Positions 52,026-61,870 of a stretch of DNA of 64,000 nucleotides are shown one piece after another. Source of the DNA: Phaeophleospora eucalypticola (taxonomy: Eukaryota > Ascomycota > Dothideomycetes > Mycosphaerellales > Mycosphaerellaceae); assembly GCA_022814565.1 (NCBI GenBank), contig JAKLNG010000003.1:1364001-1428000 (forward strand), read 5' to 3'. The translations under genes and the position numbers were made by a program. The notes beneath the pieces were generated by a model. The model did no database searches. It saw only the letters and a list, made by a program, of their open reading frames with translations, and was not told the origin of the DNA. How positions within the stretch are numbered: the stretch's first letter is position 1; each line of letters begins with the position of its first letter.

Positions 52026-52523
52026 TGGCAGATTCGATGTGAGCAAAGTTGACGTAGCGAAGAGGCCATCTGTTCCCACACGATTGCCCTCACCAAATTG
52101 TATGTTCCGCACGTTGTCGCTTACCGTTCGTGAGGACGAGTGATCAGATAATGGTTGCCAAAGGACGAGGGTAGACAGAGAGTGAAGTGAATGGAAAGGA
52201 AGGGAAATCCACATGCAAGAGTGACAAGGGTCCCACGCGCAAGAGCGGAGCCAAGTCCGCCCACCATGTGTGATGACATACCTTACTTCGATGCTTCATC
52301 CTCAATAAAATCATCTTCTGAAACATAAGGTATCATACATTTGAAAGTTACAACGCATCACATCCTCAATATCTCCACCCTCTACTCCTCCAAAACCGCA
52401 ATCCTGGCTCCAAATCCTCCTCCTCCTAGATCGGCCACCAAAGCGTCCAAAAAACCAGCCTCAACCTCAACCCTCACCTTCTTCCTCACCTTCGCCCTCC
52501 TCGCCCTCCTCCTAGCCTACACC
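52026..52523. other. Spacer and leader of the MDP-1 gene
   Basis: An open frame from 52341 (TTG) would add 61 residues with a hydrophobic run to the next protein. The DNA is a pyrimidine-rich CTCCTC leader and there is no ATG, so I treat it as 5' UTR. Confidence 0.55.
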
Positions 52524-53183
52524 ATGGGCCGCAAAAAGGCTCCAACAACGACCGCAACAGGCCCCAACGACACCACGCCCGTAACACTCCCCGCATCCGC
52601 CCTTCCCCCACCACAAACCTTCACCGACGGCCTCCCCCTCCCAAAGATGCTCGTCTTCGACCTCGACTACACCCTCTGGCCGTTCTGGGTCGACACGCAC
52701 ATCTCCGGGCCCCTCAAACCCCATCCCTCCGGCCTCTCAGTCACAGACCGCTACGGCGAGCCCTGCGGCTTCTACAACGACGTCGCGAGCATCCTCTCGC
52801 ACATAAAAGCCAACAACATGGTTCTCGGCGCCGCTTCTCGAACCTCAGCGCCAGACCTGGCTAGGAGCATGCTCTCTTTGCTCAAAATTCCAAAAACAAC
52901 AGCAGAAGAGAAGGACTCGTCAGCGCGCTCGGCGATTTCTCTGTTTGATCATCTGGAAATTTACCCAGGGAGCAAGACGACGCATTTCAGGAAGCTGCAT
53001 GAGAAGAGTGGTGTGGAGTATGAAGAGATGCTGTTCTTTGATGACGAGAGCCGGAATCGGAATGTGGAAGAGCTCGGGGTCGTGATGCAGTTGGTGAGAG
53101 ATGGGGTGACGAGGAATGAGATTGATCGAGGAGTGGAGTTGTGGAGGAAGAGGAATGGGAGGATGGAGTTCGAGGAGAAGTGA
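52524..53183 (+). CDS. Magnesium-dependent phosphatase-1 (HAD family)
   Basis: Single exon, 219 aa from an ATG in good context (ACCATGG). HAD motif I is LVFDLDYTLWPFWVDTH with both catalytic Asp residues. Motif II is in LGAASRTSAPDLA, and motif III/IV in YEEMLFFDDESRNRNVEELG. This order, with YTLWP and SRT, is diagnostic of MDP-1, a cytosolic phosphatase acting on protein tyrosine-type and fructosamine-type substrates in animals and on unidentified substrates in fungi. Length agrees with the family once the non-ATG leader is excluded. Confidence 0.9.
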   Translation: MGRKKAPTTTATGPNDTTPVTLPASALPPPQTFTDGLPLPKMLVFDLDYTLWPFWVDTHISGPLKPHPSGLSVTDRYGEPCGFYNDVASILSHIKANNMVLGAASRTSAPDLARSMLSLLKIPKTTAEEKDSSARSAISLFDHLEIYPGSKTTHFRKLHEKSGVEYEEMLFFDDESRNRNVEELGVVMQLVRDGVTRNEIDRGVELWRKRNGRMEFEEK

Positions 53184-53869
53184 AGCGGAAGAAGATATGG
53201 CCAGAGAGTGAAGACGACAGGCTTCGACCTTGGATGCACCTCACAGATCGAGCAATCTTGAGGCGAAACGCTCTGCTGAAGGTGATCACGAACAGGGCCT
53301 CAAGCCTGGCCCGCGTCCAGCAGCCTGCGAAGTTTGTGCTCATTGGTAGAGCACAATTGGAGCACGAGAATATAGACATGATACCCACGATAAAAAGATA
53401 GAGCAAGACCAGATCAAAAGCAATGAGAACAGAGATAGAGACTTTCAAAAGATGAAAAGTGTCCATGCAAATTCTAACAGCAACAAAAAGGTATCTTAAT
53501 TCCATTCCAGTCAATTCAGTTCCATCGCTCGTGCCTGTGGTTTACCATTCCGTAAAAGAAAGAGAGCGCCGTCCGTTCCAGTTCATAGTATCCATGAAAG
53601 TTACACCCATGCCGAAACTCCAAATGAAATGCAGGTACGAAACCGATGCTCGTTTGTTGTCCCAGATGAGGCCTCAGTTCGAAGCCTTCCCATGGGACTA
53701 CCAATGGAAACCCCAAGTGTGCGCCGATAACGCTGCGCTCGTTCAAATGACAATGCCGGGTCCCAAAATTGCCAGATTCCAGCTAGGTCAATGCCAGCTA
53801 GAGTGTTGCGTATGTTTTTAATGAAGTCGTGTAAAGCGTAGAGGAGTTGCAAATCTACCAGGCGGCATC
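53184..53869. other. Convergent 3' region (MDP-1 / cdc4)
   Basis: 686 bases between two stops, AT-richer than its surroundings. A minus-strand frame at 52987-53514 is an antisense shadow of MDP-1. Confidence 0.5.
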
Positions 53870-56800
53870 CTATGCTGCTTCGGCCTCCATCTGGATGCCG
53901 GCATGGTCGATATCTTGGATCTCCTTTCCACGGACGTCGACGACCACGCGATTTCCGCGTTTGCTTGCTGGAACGCCATCGCGAGCAGCTCCGAAGTCGA
54001 GAACCTGCAATAATCATTAGCTGAAGTCCTTGCCCTCGTTCGGACATTGAAACTTACCTCGATGTATGTAAGGCTATTGCGCTGCACTGCAGCCACACAT
54101 CGACGCTCATCGAAGCGAACCTGCCACACGCCGCTGAGATCGGTGAGCAGATCTCGAACCCAGTTCCCGGTCTTGACGTCCCACATCTTCAGAGTACGAT
54201 CGGAGCCCGAGATCACCTTCTGGCCATCGTGCTGGAAGCAAGTAATCGCTCCAGTGTGGGCGGAAAGAGTAGCTTTGCAAGAGCCTGTGTCAGGGTCCCA
54301 GATACGCAGCGTGCTATCTGCTGCGGCGGATACCAGACGATCATGGCTCAAGTCGAGCAGACCAACCAGAGAGGTGTGACCCTCAAGGTTGAAGAGGCAG
54401 TCGCCGGTTTGGAGATCCCAAACCTTGACCAAGTTATCCATCGAGCCAGAGATGCAGCGGCCACGCTCATGGTCCAAAACGACGCTGTACACTTTCTGTG
54501 TGTGGCCTTGTAGACGGTGAAGAAGCTCTCCAGTCGAAATCTTCCAAACACGGACTGTGCAGTCGTAAGAGCCAGAGATGAGCGTGTCTCCATGAGCAGC
54601 GATCGCACGGACCGAGTTATGGTGACCAGAAAGCGTTCGCAGGAAGTATGGATTGTCGCGGTCATTGGCCGGTGGTCCCGCTTGGAAGACCTGGCGGTCG
54701 CCATTCTGAGGCAGCTTCCACACACGCAAAGTAGAGTCACGAGAGCCGGTAATGATGAGCGGCTCCTTTGGCATCATGATAGGAGTACCATCCACCTCAG
54801 TGTCAACCTGCACTGGCTTCAAGATGACCAGACAGCGGACGGTAGAGGTGTGTCCTTGGAAGACCTGCAAGCAACGTCCGCTCTTGATGTCCCAAACTCG
54901 GACACTGCGGTCTGTCGAGCCCGATACAAGAGTGTCGCCCTCATACTGCAGAGCCCAGACGCCGCCTTCATGGCCTTCCAGACGGGTTCGAAGGGCACCA
55001 GTCTTGGTGTCGTAGACGTTAATCTTAGTGTCGTCACTACCCGTGAGGATCTTTTCACTATCGAACAGGAGGCAAGTAACCACATGTCGATGGTGGGCCC
55101 TAAAGGCGAGATGCTGAGGCTGGCTCTCGTCGTCCATCCAGGATCTACGGATAAGGTGATGTCGCTGGTAGAGAGACTTGAAGAGATGCATGTTACGCAA
55201 GCTTTCCAGCCCAACTGTAGGATGCGGCACCGCCTGCGTAGCGGCATGCGCAAAAGCGTTGGCACCCTTGGCAGTGCTCAAGAGCTTCAGCCATTTGCTG
55301 TTTGGAGTCGGGGTTGGTTTGGTAACCGAAGATGACGCTTGTGCGGGGCGACGCCTCGACTTCTTCAAGCTCGAGGGCTTGACGATCGATCGCTTCTTCA
55401 TCGTCCGAGTGGTGACAGTTGAGGAAGCTGTGAGCTCGTCGTCACTGATGATTGAAGTCTCGATAGGTTCCGGCGAGACACTGCGAGCAGGTCTGCTGAG
55501 GTCTTGCTCGTATCCATCCTCGCCTGGGTGTTGCCAGCCCCAACCTTCGCGGACAGCTCGAGCAATCTCGCCATCAGGTAGCACGAAGCCGTCTCGCTGT
55601 AGCAGATCCTTCCAAGCCTTCTCGTCTGAGTTTATGAGCTTCCACCACCTCTTTGACACTTGAGACGCACGACACATGCTCTGTGCGTCCAGGAAGCGAG
55701 CAATGTTGAGGCCGAGTTCAGGAGGGAGGACGTTGAACGGGTCGCATTTCAGAGCTGGGTTTACCACGTTGGCGACCATCTGTAGGGTTGGCTTCGCACA
55801 ACGACGCAAGAACTGGTAGATGAGGTAGGTCTGCATCGCCTCGGGCATGCCATCAAAGGCGTCAACCATTGTGGGAATGTCCATGACGGTCGGTGCGGCG
55901 GAGCCAGATGCCTGTGACTGCTGAGGGCCATGATCTGATCTTAAAGAGGGCGCTTTGCCAGACTTCTTGGAAGACTGAGACTCGAAGGACTTCGCGCTCT
56001 GGGTTTGGCTGTCATCGTCAAGATCAAGCCCAGATACAACGCTGGCGTTTTCGTCGTTGTGCTGTGAGAAGGAGGCATCGAACGCGTTCTGTCGAGAGGC
56101 GAGGTTAGCAGCGGCGGTGATGGGTGACAAGCTCGGACTGGGCAGGCTGGCGTCTTGTTGTGAGCTTGTGACAATGCTTGGGAGTGCTGGCCAGCGTGGC
56201 TCTCCGTGTTCTACTGGATCCAGGTCCGTGTCAGCAACGGGCGGCGTGGCAGCAGCTCCAGCCCGCTGACGGTTGTCTGAAGCGCTAGACTCCCCAAAGC
56301 TTCTCTTCTTGCCTTTCTTGTGCGTGTAAAGCTGGGTTTCGAACTGCGAGTCGTCCTCTTGTGCTTCTGTGTCTGCCATGTGCGAGTCCTCAACTTCATC
56401 TTGCAGCTCTTGAACGCGAGAGTGAGAGGGCTTTCCAGTGGCTCGGCTTTTTCGTTCCCCTGGTCTGCCCACAGCAGATCGTGGGATAGCTCCCATGAGG
56501 TCGGTGTCTGGCGTGACGGGAGATGGGTGAGAGGGATTGCGTGCAGTCGGGAATGCCCCAGAGGCGCTTCTCTCGTTAAGAGAAGGTTGCTCGGTCATCT
56601 CCGAATGGGTCCTGTGCAAGCTCGAACGCTGCTTCTTGGACTTCCTCTGCAAGCTGGCAAGCTCCGCTGCCTCTGCTATCGACGGCGGAGTGGCAGTACG
56701 CTTGGCAGCATTCGAAGCACGTACACCATGTATCTTCTTGTTCAGGTGAGATGTCGAGAGGTCTCTCACAGGTGTCTCATAGCCATGCTGCTTCTCCTCC

Positions 56801-57288
56801 TGATGTATCGATCCCCTGCTCTTGTTGATTTTGGTCTGAAGCTCATTGTACTTGCGCATGGTGTCCTCTGGGTCCTCTGCTTCCTTAAAGCGGGTTGGCC
56901 GGCCATCAATGTCGAAGCAGAAGCGCTTGATTGAGCTTGGCGTGGGAGAGAAAGCCAGTGGGTACTGCTTCGGATCTCGCTCATACAGGTCCTTCGGAGG
57001 CCTCATGATCAGCGGCGGAAGCTGTACGGTGGTCGTAGTCGTGACAGTCGTAACGGTCTGCTGTGTAGCTGGACCAAATGACAGCTGAGCCATGGTGGAA
57101 TTCTGCGGAGGCATCATGGAGGTTGTGGTGGTCGTCGTGGACTCCTCGCCAGACCTCTTCTGGCTGGGCCCGTGGGACATGTCGTCGGTGGGCGATGCGG
57201 GAGCGGTGGAGAGAACGTGTTCCGCAGGGAGGGTACTGTTGGTGTTCATCTGCTGTAGTCCTAGGCCTGTCCTTGGACAGTCAGTCAT
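53870..57288 (-). CDS. cdc4: F-box/WD40 protein Cdc4 (SCF substrate receptor)
   Basis: Two exons: 57288-54058 and 54004-53870 (1121 aa). The 53-nt intron is supported because it restores YIEVLDFGAARDGVPASKRG, the conserved Cdc4 tail. About 500 disordered N-terminal residues include poly-Thr tracts. An F-box lies at about 515-560 (FNVLPPELGLNIARFLDAQS), followed by the Cdc4-type GFVLPDGEI block and, from about 725, eight WD40 repeats beginning AHHRHVVTCLLFDSEKILTG. It recruits phosphorylated substrates such as Cdk inhibitors to the SCF ubiquitin ligase. The frame is open back to 57519 but without an ATG, so 57288 is used. The Met30/SconB type is less likely given length and the tail. Confidence 0.88.
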
Positions 57289-58579
57289 GTTCCGGAATAC
57301 GATGTTGTTGTTGCTGCCGCCTGTCTCGCGTGGTGAACGCGAAAGTCGAGCGGCAGGCTCGTGCACGGCGTGGTCAGAAGTCTCCCGGCGAGAGGTGAAT
57401 GAGTGGGCGTGACAGTGAGAGTGGCCGTGAATGTGGTAGAGGGTATATAGTTCGTGAACGCGGTCGTGGTCGTGGCGCGAGTGGCGGCGATTCAGAGGTC
57501 GTGGCAAGGTCAAGGTCAAGGCAAGGTCGGGTATCTAAGGTGTAGTGTGCTTTCCAGCTCTTGCCGTGCGTGTGTTGAAGGCAGGAGTTGTGTGGCCGCA
57601 GCTGCCGTGCCCGTGACCACCGCAAGCAATAATTATGTCGCCGGCGTCATGCAGTCGGTCGTCTGTCCCTTCCTCGCTCTGACTGCACTGCAGTATCCCG
57701 AGACAAAGCGCCAAGCTCCTCACTCTGCCTGCCTGCGCGTCGTCTTCCCGTCTGCCCGGGCGCGTCTGGATCCTGGGGGCCGGCGATCATGCACAGGTCG
57801 TGGTTGCAGGAGTAAAATCAAAGAGAGGGCGGTGGTGCGGGTTCCGGAGTGCGGGCTGGGAGTCGGCGGTGGTGGGAGGGGGATGGCTGCTGGCGGCTAA
57901 GGTATCGCCGCCGCCGCTGCCAAGCGGAGGAACAGCCAGCGGCCAGGAAAATGGCAGGGCAAACAACGCTTCAACTTTACCTTCGACATCCATTCACCTC
58001 GCAAATCACATTTCATTCACGCACGCTATCTTGACGCTATCTCATCACTGATCCTCGTGCAAGGCCTTGCTCAATTTTCATTGCTTCTTGCCAGGCTTGC
58101 TACACTGCTGATGGCCTTGCATCCTGCCGGCCACCGACGGCGCGCTTGCATCCTTCGGCCATGACGCGCTCGCACTCGAACGATATCATCACCTGCAAGC
58201 CACTCCAATAACTCGATGCAATGATCAAAAAGCTCTTCGCGTCGTTTTTGAGCATCAGAATATGACCTGGCAACAAACAATCTTTCCCTAGAGGCATCAT
58301 ACCGACAGGAGTTCGCAGAAACCATCATCTGCCTCTCCAGGGTTTCCCATGGCGCTCCCTTGCAAACTCACCATCCCGGCATACTGACGGAACTTCGGCT
58401 GGACACTGGAGAGAGTTCGTCCTGTGATTGATGATGCACTTCCGCTGGCATTTGCGATATCTGCATCAGTACTTCGAACATTTCCTGAACAACGTGCGTG
58501 AGCCTGGACTCCTTGATCGCATGTACTCCTTCGCCTGGTCTGGTTGTCTGGTCGTTCTCGACGACACTTTCCGGATCAC
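57289..58579. other. Upstream region of cdc4
   Basis: About 1.3 kb. The first 230 bases continue the cdc4 frame with a His-rich, ATG-less peptide. The rest holds competing short frames and C/G-rich runs near 57880-57930. No gene called. Confidence 0.4.
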
Positions 58580-59321
58580 ATGAACGCTTCTACCTCGAAG
58601 TCTTCATTCTCGGCTGCAGAACCGGACGACATATCGCGCTTGACTCCAGGAGTGGTACTGGGACAACTGCTACAGACCATCAAATTGACAGTCGCAAGAT
58701 CGAGGACTAATCCAGGTTTGAGCTAATGGAGACAGTGAATGCAAATGCACCCTTGGTAGGCTCCATCACGGTGTCCTGATCGTCACCTTCCAAGTGCTCT
58801 TCTCCCTCCCACGAATCATCTTCTTCATCTTGCATATCCTCGTCTCCGTCTTCGCCGTCGCTTGGTGCTTCAGCGTCCTCTTCTTCGCTTTCATCCCTTT
58901 ATCAATGCTCTCGCTCGAAGCGATGTATCTCACAGTGAAATACAGGAATATTACAATGTGAGTGAGGTGCTCTAACGCTCTCCAAGATGTAGGTGACTTT
59001 TCTCTGTTCTAGCGTCTGCATCTCCGTCTCAACATCTTATGACGTTACATCAAGATTCCGGTCAGGAGCGCAGCGTGCGATGCATGATTTGGAGATGATG
59101 CGATGCGCTGAAAACTTCATTCTGGAATGCGGAAGATCATCACGGCAACCTCATGCGTGCGCATGGACGACGTCCAACAGGACTGGATTACTGGCCCTCT
59201 GGAACTTGACACGGAAAAGGAGAGGAAACAATTCAGAAGTAGCATTTCATTATGCTCACTATGCCAACTAGGCTACCCAACTGCACCGATGCATCTCGAA
59301 TGGAGAGCGGCTTTTTCTTAG
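58580..59321 (+). CDS. Probable unannotated multi-exon membrane protein
   Basis: Coding-like segments alternate between frames with splice signals. A first exon from the ATG at 58580 (STSKSSFSAAEPDDISRLTP) runs to about 58715. An exon around 58760-58957 encodes a long hydrophobic block (LPRIIFFILHILVSVFAVAW, then a second helix) and ends at GTGAGT with a CTAAC branch site and TTCTAG acceptor at 59012. A last part contains MDDVQQDWITGPLELDTEKE and ends at TAG 59319-59321. The second intron is convincing. The first (58716-58759) fits as GT...TAG but the phase is off by one, and the final junction is ambiguous. Two membrane helices, unknown function; a decayed gene is possible. Confidence 0.4.
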
Positions 59322-59358
59322 CCTATGCATCTCACTTCCTCCAGTGCCTCCTTTAGTG

Positions 59359-60558
59359 TCATCCTTCAATACCCTCCGGATTCTCTTCGCTCTGCCCTCC
59401 AATCTCGCCGATCTCCCATGGATCGTCATACCCCTGAGCAGCGCTCACGGCGACCTCCTTCCGCGCTGGAGTCGGAATCGCTGGTGGTGGTGTTTTCGCC
59501 GCAACCTTGGCCCATGAGACTGGTGTTCGCTTGCCTTTGCCTTTCTTGCCAGATTCTTCGCCTGCTGAACTTGCGGCTTTGCGCTCAACCCACGCTTTCG
59601 GTCCTTTTGGCGGCTCGAGAGCTGCTGCTGCTCCTGCTGCTGCTGGCGTGGGCGCTGGCGTGGGCGTTTGTCGCTTTGCTGGGAGAGGGCCTGCTGGCCG
59701 CTCGCTCGGCGTCCAGGTGTCGAGGAACGAAGGCGGAGGAGCTGCTCCTGCGCGCAGACGACCACGGCCGCCACGAGAGCCGCGGCGCTGCTGGCGATGC
59801 GACTGAGTGGTCTCCGCTTGCGGACTCATCAGCGGGCTCTCCGCCGCATCCTCTTGCGGAGTTTGCGATCGTGGGCTGCGCTCCTCAGAGACGCCCTGAG
59901 CGACTGTCTCGGGCCATTGGAAATGAGGTCGAGTGTCTGGCCAGCGCTCCTCAATCGCATTCTCCGCCGAGATCTCCTCCCACGTGAGGTGAGTCGTACT
60001 ACTCGGACCCAAATACTTAATCCCTGGTGGCGTCGGCAGCCGTAACGGCTTTTTCTTCATCTCTTCCTCCTCCTTCTTCCTCTTCTCCTTTTCCTCCTCG
60101 GGCGTCAACGCATCCACCATGTCCCCGAAATCTCGCAATTCTTCCCAGTCTTTCAGGATCTTCACGCGCTGCTCCATCGCCACGACCGAGCAGGTTATCA
60201 TCGAGTGGTCGCCTGCCGTGCTGCCATAGCCGTCCTCGACGCATTTGAGACAGGGGGCTTCGAGTTTTTGCTTTGTGCGGTTGTAGCGGAAGATGATGGT
60301 GCGGAGTTGGAGGGAAATGGGGGCGTCTGGGGCGGCGTAGGGGGCGTGAGGTTGAGGTTGCTGACGCACTGGTGTGGGAGAGATCGCGGCGGAGTCTTTG
60401 CGCTGATGATGTTGCCCTGGTGGACGCGGGAAGCCGGACACCGGTGCTACAGCGTTTGGAACTGGTTTGAAGGGCTGGGCTCCGCCTCGAAGGGGTGAGA
60501 ACAGCTGCTTCGATCCAGTTTGGGCCTTGTCTGGTGGTACTATCTCTTGCGTGCTCAT
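59359..60558 (-). CDS. Disordered protein with short Cys motif, unknown function
   Basis: Single exon, 399 aa. Residues about 80-150 look ordered: ISLQLRTIIFRYNRTKQKLE, then a CLKCVEDGYG pair of cysteines, a further Cys in SMITCSVVAM, and a helix KILKDWEELRDFGDMVDAL. The rest is Pro/Ala/Gly-rich with a basic RGG-like patch (RRGSRGGRGRLRAG) and a GKKGKGKR cluster suggesting nucleic-acid binding. It ends with DDPWEIGEIGG. I do not recognise the family. The stop is only 37 bases from the end of the putative plus-strand gene. Confidence 0.62.
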   Translation of the reverse strand: MSTQEIVPPDKAQTGSKQLFSPLRGGAQPFKPVPNAVAPVSGFPRPPGQHHQRKDSAAISPTPVRQQPQPHAPYAAPDAPISLQLRTIIFRYNRTKQKLEAPCLKCVEDGYGSTAGDHSMITCSVVAMEQRVKILKDWEELRDFGDMVDALTPEEEKEKRKKEEEEMKKKPLRLPTPPGIKYLGPSSTTHLTWEEISAENAIEERWPDTRPHFQWPETVAQGVSEERSPRSQTPQEDAAESPLMSPQAETTQSHRQQRRGSRGGRGRLRAGAAPPPSFLDTWTPSERPAGPLPAKRQTPTPAPTPAAAGAAAALEPPKGPKAWVERKAASSAGEESGKKGKGKRTPVSWAKVAAKTPPPAIPTPARKEVAVSAAQGYDDPWEIGEIGGQSEENPEGIEG

Positions 60559-61870
60559 TTTTGCTGCTGCTGCTGGCTGCTGCTGGCTGCTGCCGACTGC
60601 TGGCTGCTGTCGATCACCTACCTTTGAGGATGCTGCGTCTACTGGTCTTCTCAGATACTGGTCTCGACTTACCGGTGGTGTCGTTGTTCGTCTGCAATCG
60701 TCTGCAAGGCAGTTTGTTGTTTGTCTTAAGCTTCAGTAAGAACAATTGCAGTAGCTCTATAAAAGTCTGCAAATTAAATTCACTCTCCTTCACATGCTAG
60801 TGAAGGCCTGGCGCGTGACCCTTTTACTTCACATGCGGCTTAGTAAGGCAGCAGCAATGTGATGCCGTCAACCGTGCTCAGCCGAAGGGCCGAACTTAAG
60901 CAGAACAATGACTGGTCTTCGAACTGGTTCGAAAGCTCAAGTCTGCAGCACCGGTGTTGCAACTGGTACGAGAGCCCTGCAGCACCGGTGTTGGACCCGG
61001 TCCAAAGTCCAATTGAACAGCTGACTGGTATTTTGTGAATCTGCAGATCGAGAACTCCCGATGCCTAAGGATCACCTTCAGGATGCCAGCAACTTCGAGA
61101 ATCACTGTTGAAAAGCTTTTACCGGTCGTTAAAAATGGAAGTGCTCAAGATATTTCATCCATCATACCGATCGTGCAGTCTAGATCTTGATATATTTGCT
61201 CTCAATGATCTGCAGATGGCTCTCTTCTCACCCCTTTTGATGCATTGGTATCGAGAGCGTCTTTGTGAGGTTGAGATGTGACTTACACCACGCAGGAGTA
61301 ATGCTTCCATGTTTCTGGGGGACGAGTGAGTGGTACACACGCCCCTTTGCGTGCTCAATCGTGAAATCCAACGGGAGAGTCGTACAGGTTTTGATCTGTG
61401 GCTCGCCCCTGATCAAGCTCGAATGTACTCTCCAAGGAGGCATAGCCTATGCACTGTGTTAGAGACGAGTTTGAACTCCCATTACACCAAATTTTAATGG
61501 ACATAACCATCGATTCATCAGCCTATCCAGGTGGACTAAACTAACCGCCATCAGCTCAGTGTCCCCAAACAAAGCCTCCGTCTCTCAAAGTCCCATTTTC
61601 TTTCTCTGACCATCATTCCACTGCACCATATCATCTGTCGTCTCACAAAGCTGTAGCACCATAGAGTCGATTCATGCCCACAAAGCACAACAGCACGATC
61701 CAGTCTTTCCCCTTTCCACATACAATTATCACCAGCCCGTTCTGTACAGTCAAGTCTTGTTTCCATGCAAGCAGTAGGAGAGTCCGAATCCATCAAGCCG
61801 TCTGCAACCTGTTGAAAGAGGTCGCCAAAGTTTTATGGGACGAACATTGTTTTTGAAGTCGAAGGGGATC
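60559..61870. other. Spacer, 1.3 kb
   Basis: Promoter of the 59359-60558 gene and 3' region of the last gene. It contains CTG/CTGCTGG-rich leader DNA at 60560-60605 and the small duplication at 60921-60993. ORFs are short and unconvincing. Confidence 0.45.
60921..60993. repeat. Tandem duplication with perfect 17-bp core
   Basis: CTGCAGCACCGGTGTTG occurs at 60943-60959 and again at 60977-60993, each preceded by an AACTGGT-CGA-AGC stretch. This makes a degenerate unit of about 34-38 bp in two copies. The core overlaps a PstI-like palindrome and an ACCGGT palindrome. Purpose unknown. Confidence 0.7.

Noticed and set aside
52341..52523. Hydrophobic N-terminal extension of MDP-1
   Set aside because: Begins with TTG, arises from a CTCCTC pyrimidine leader, and MDP-1 enzymes are soluble; the ATG at 52524 has good context.
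54517..55335. 272-codon plus-strand frame
   Set aside because: Complement of the Cdc4 WD40 repeats; the frame is open only because of codon bias on the other strand.
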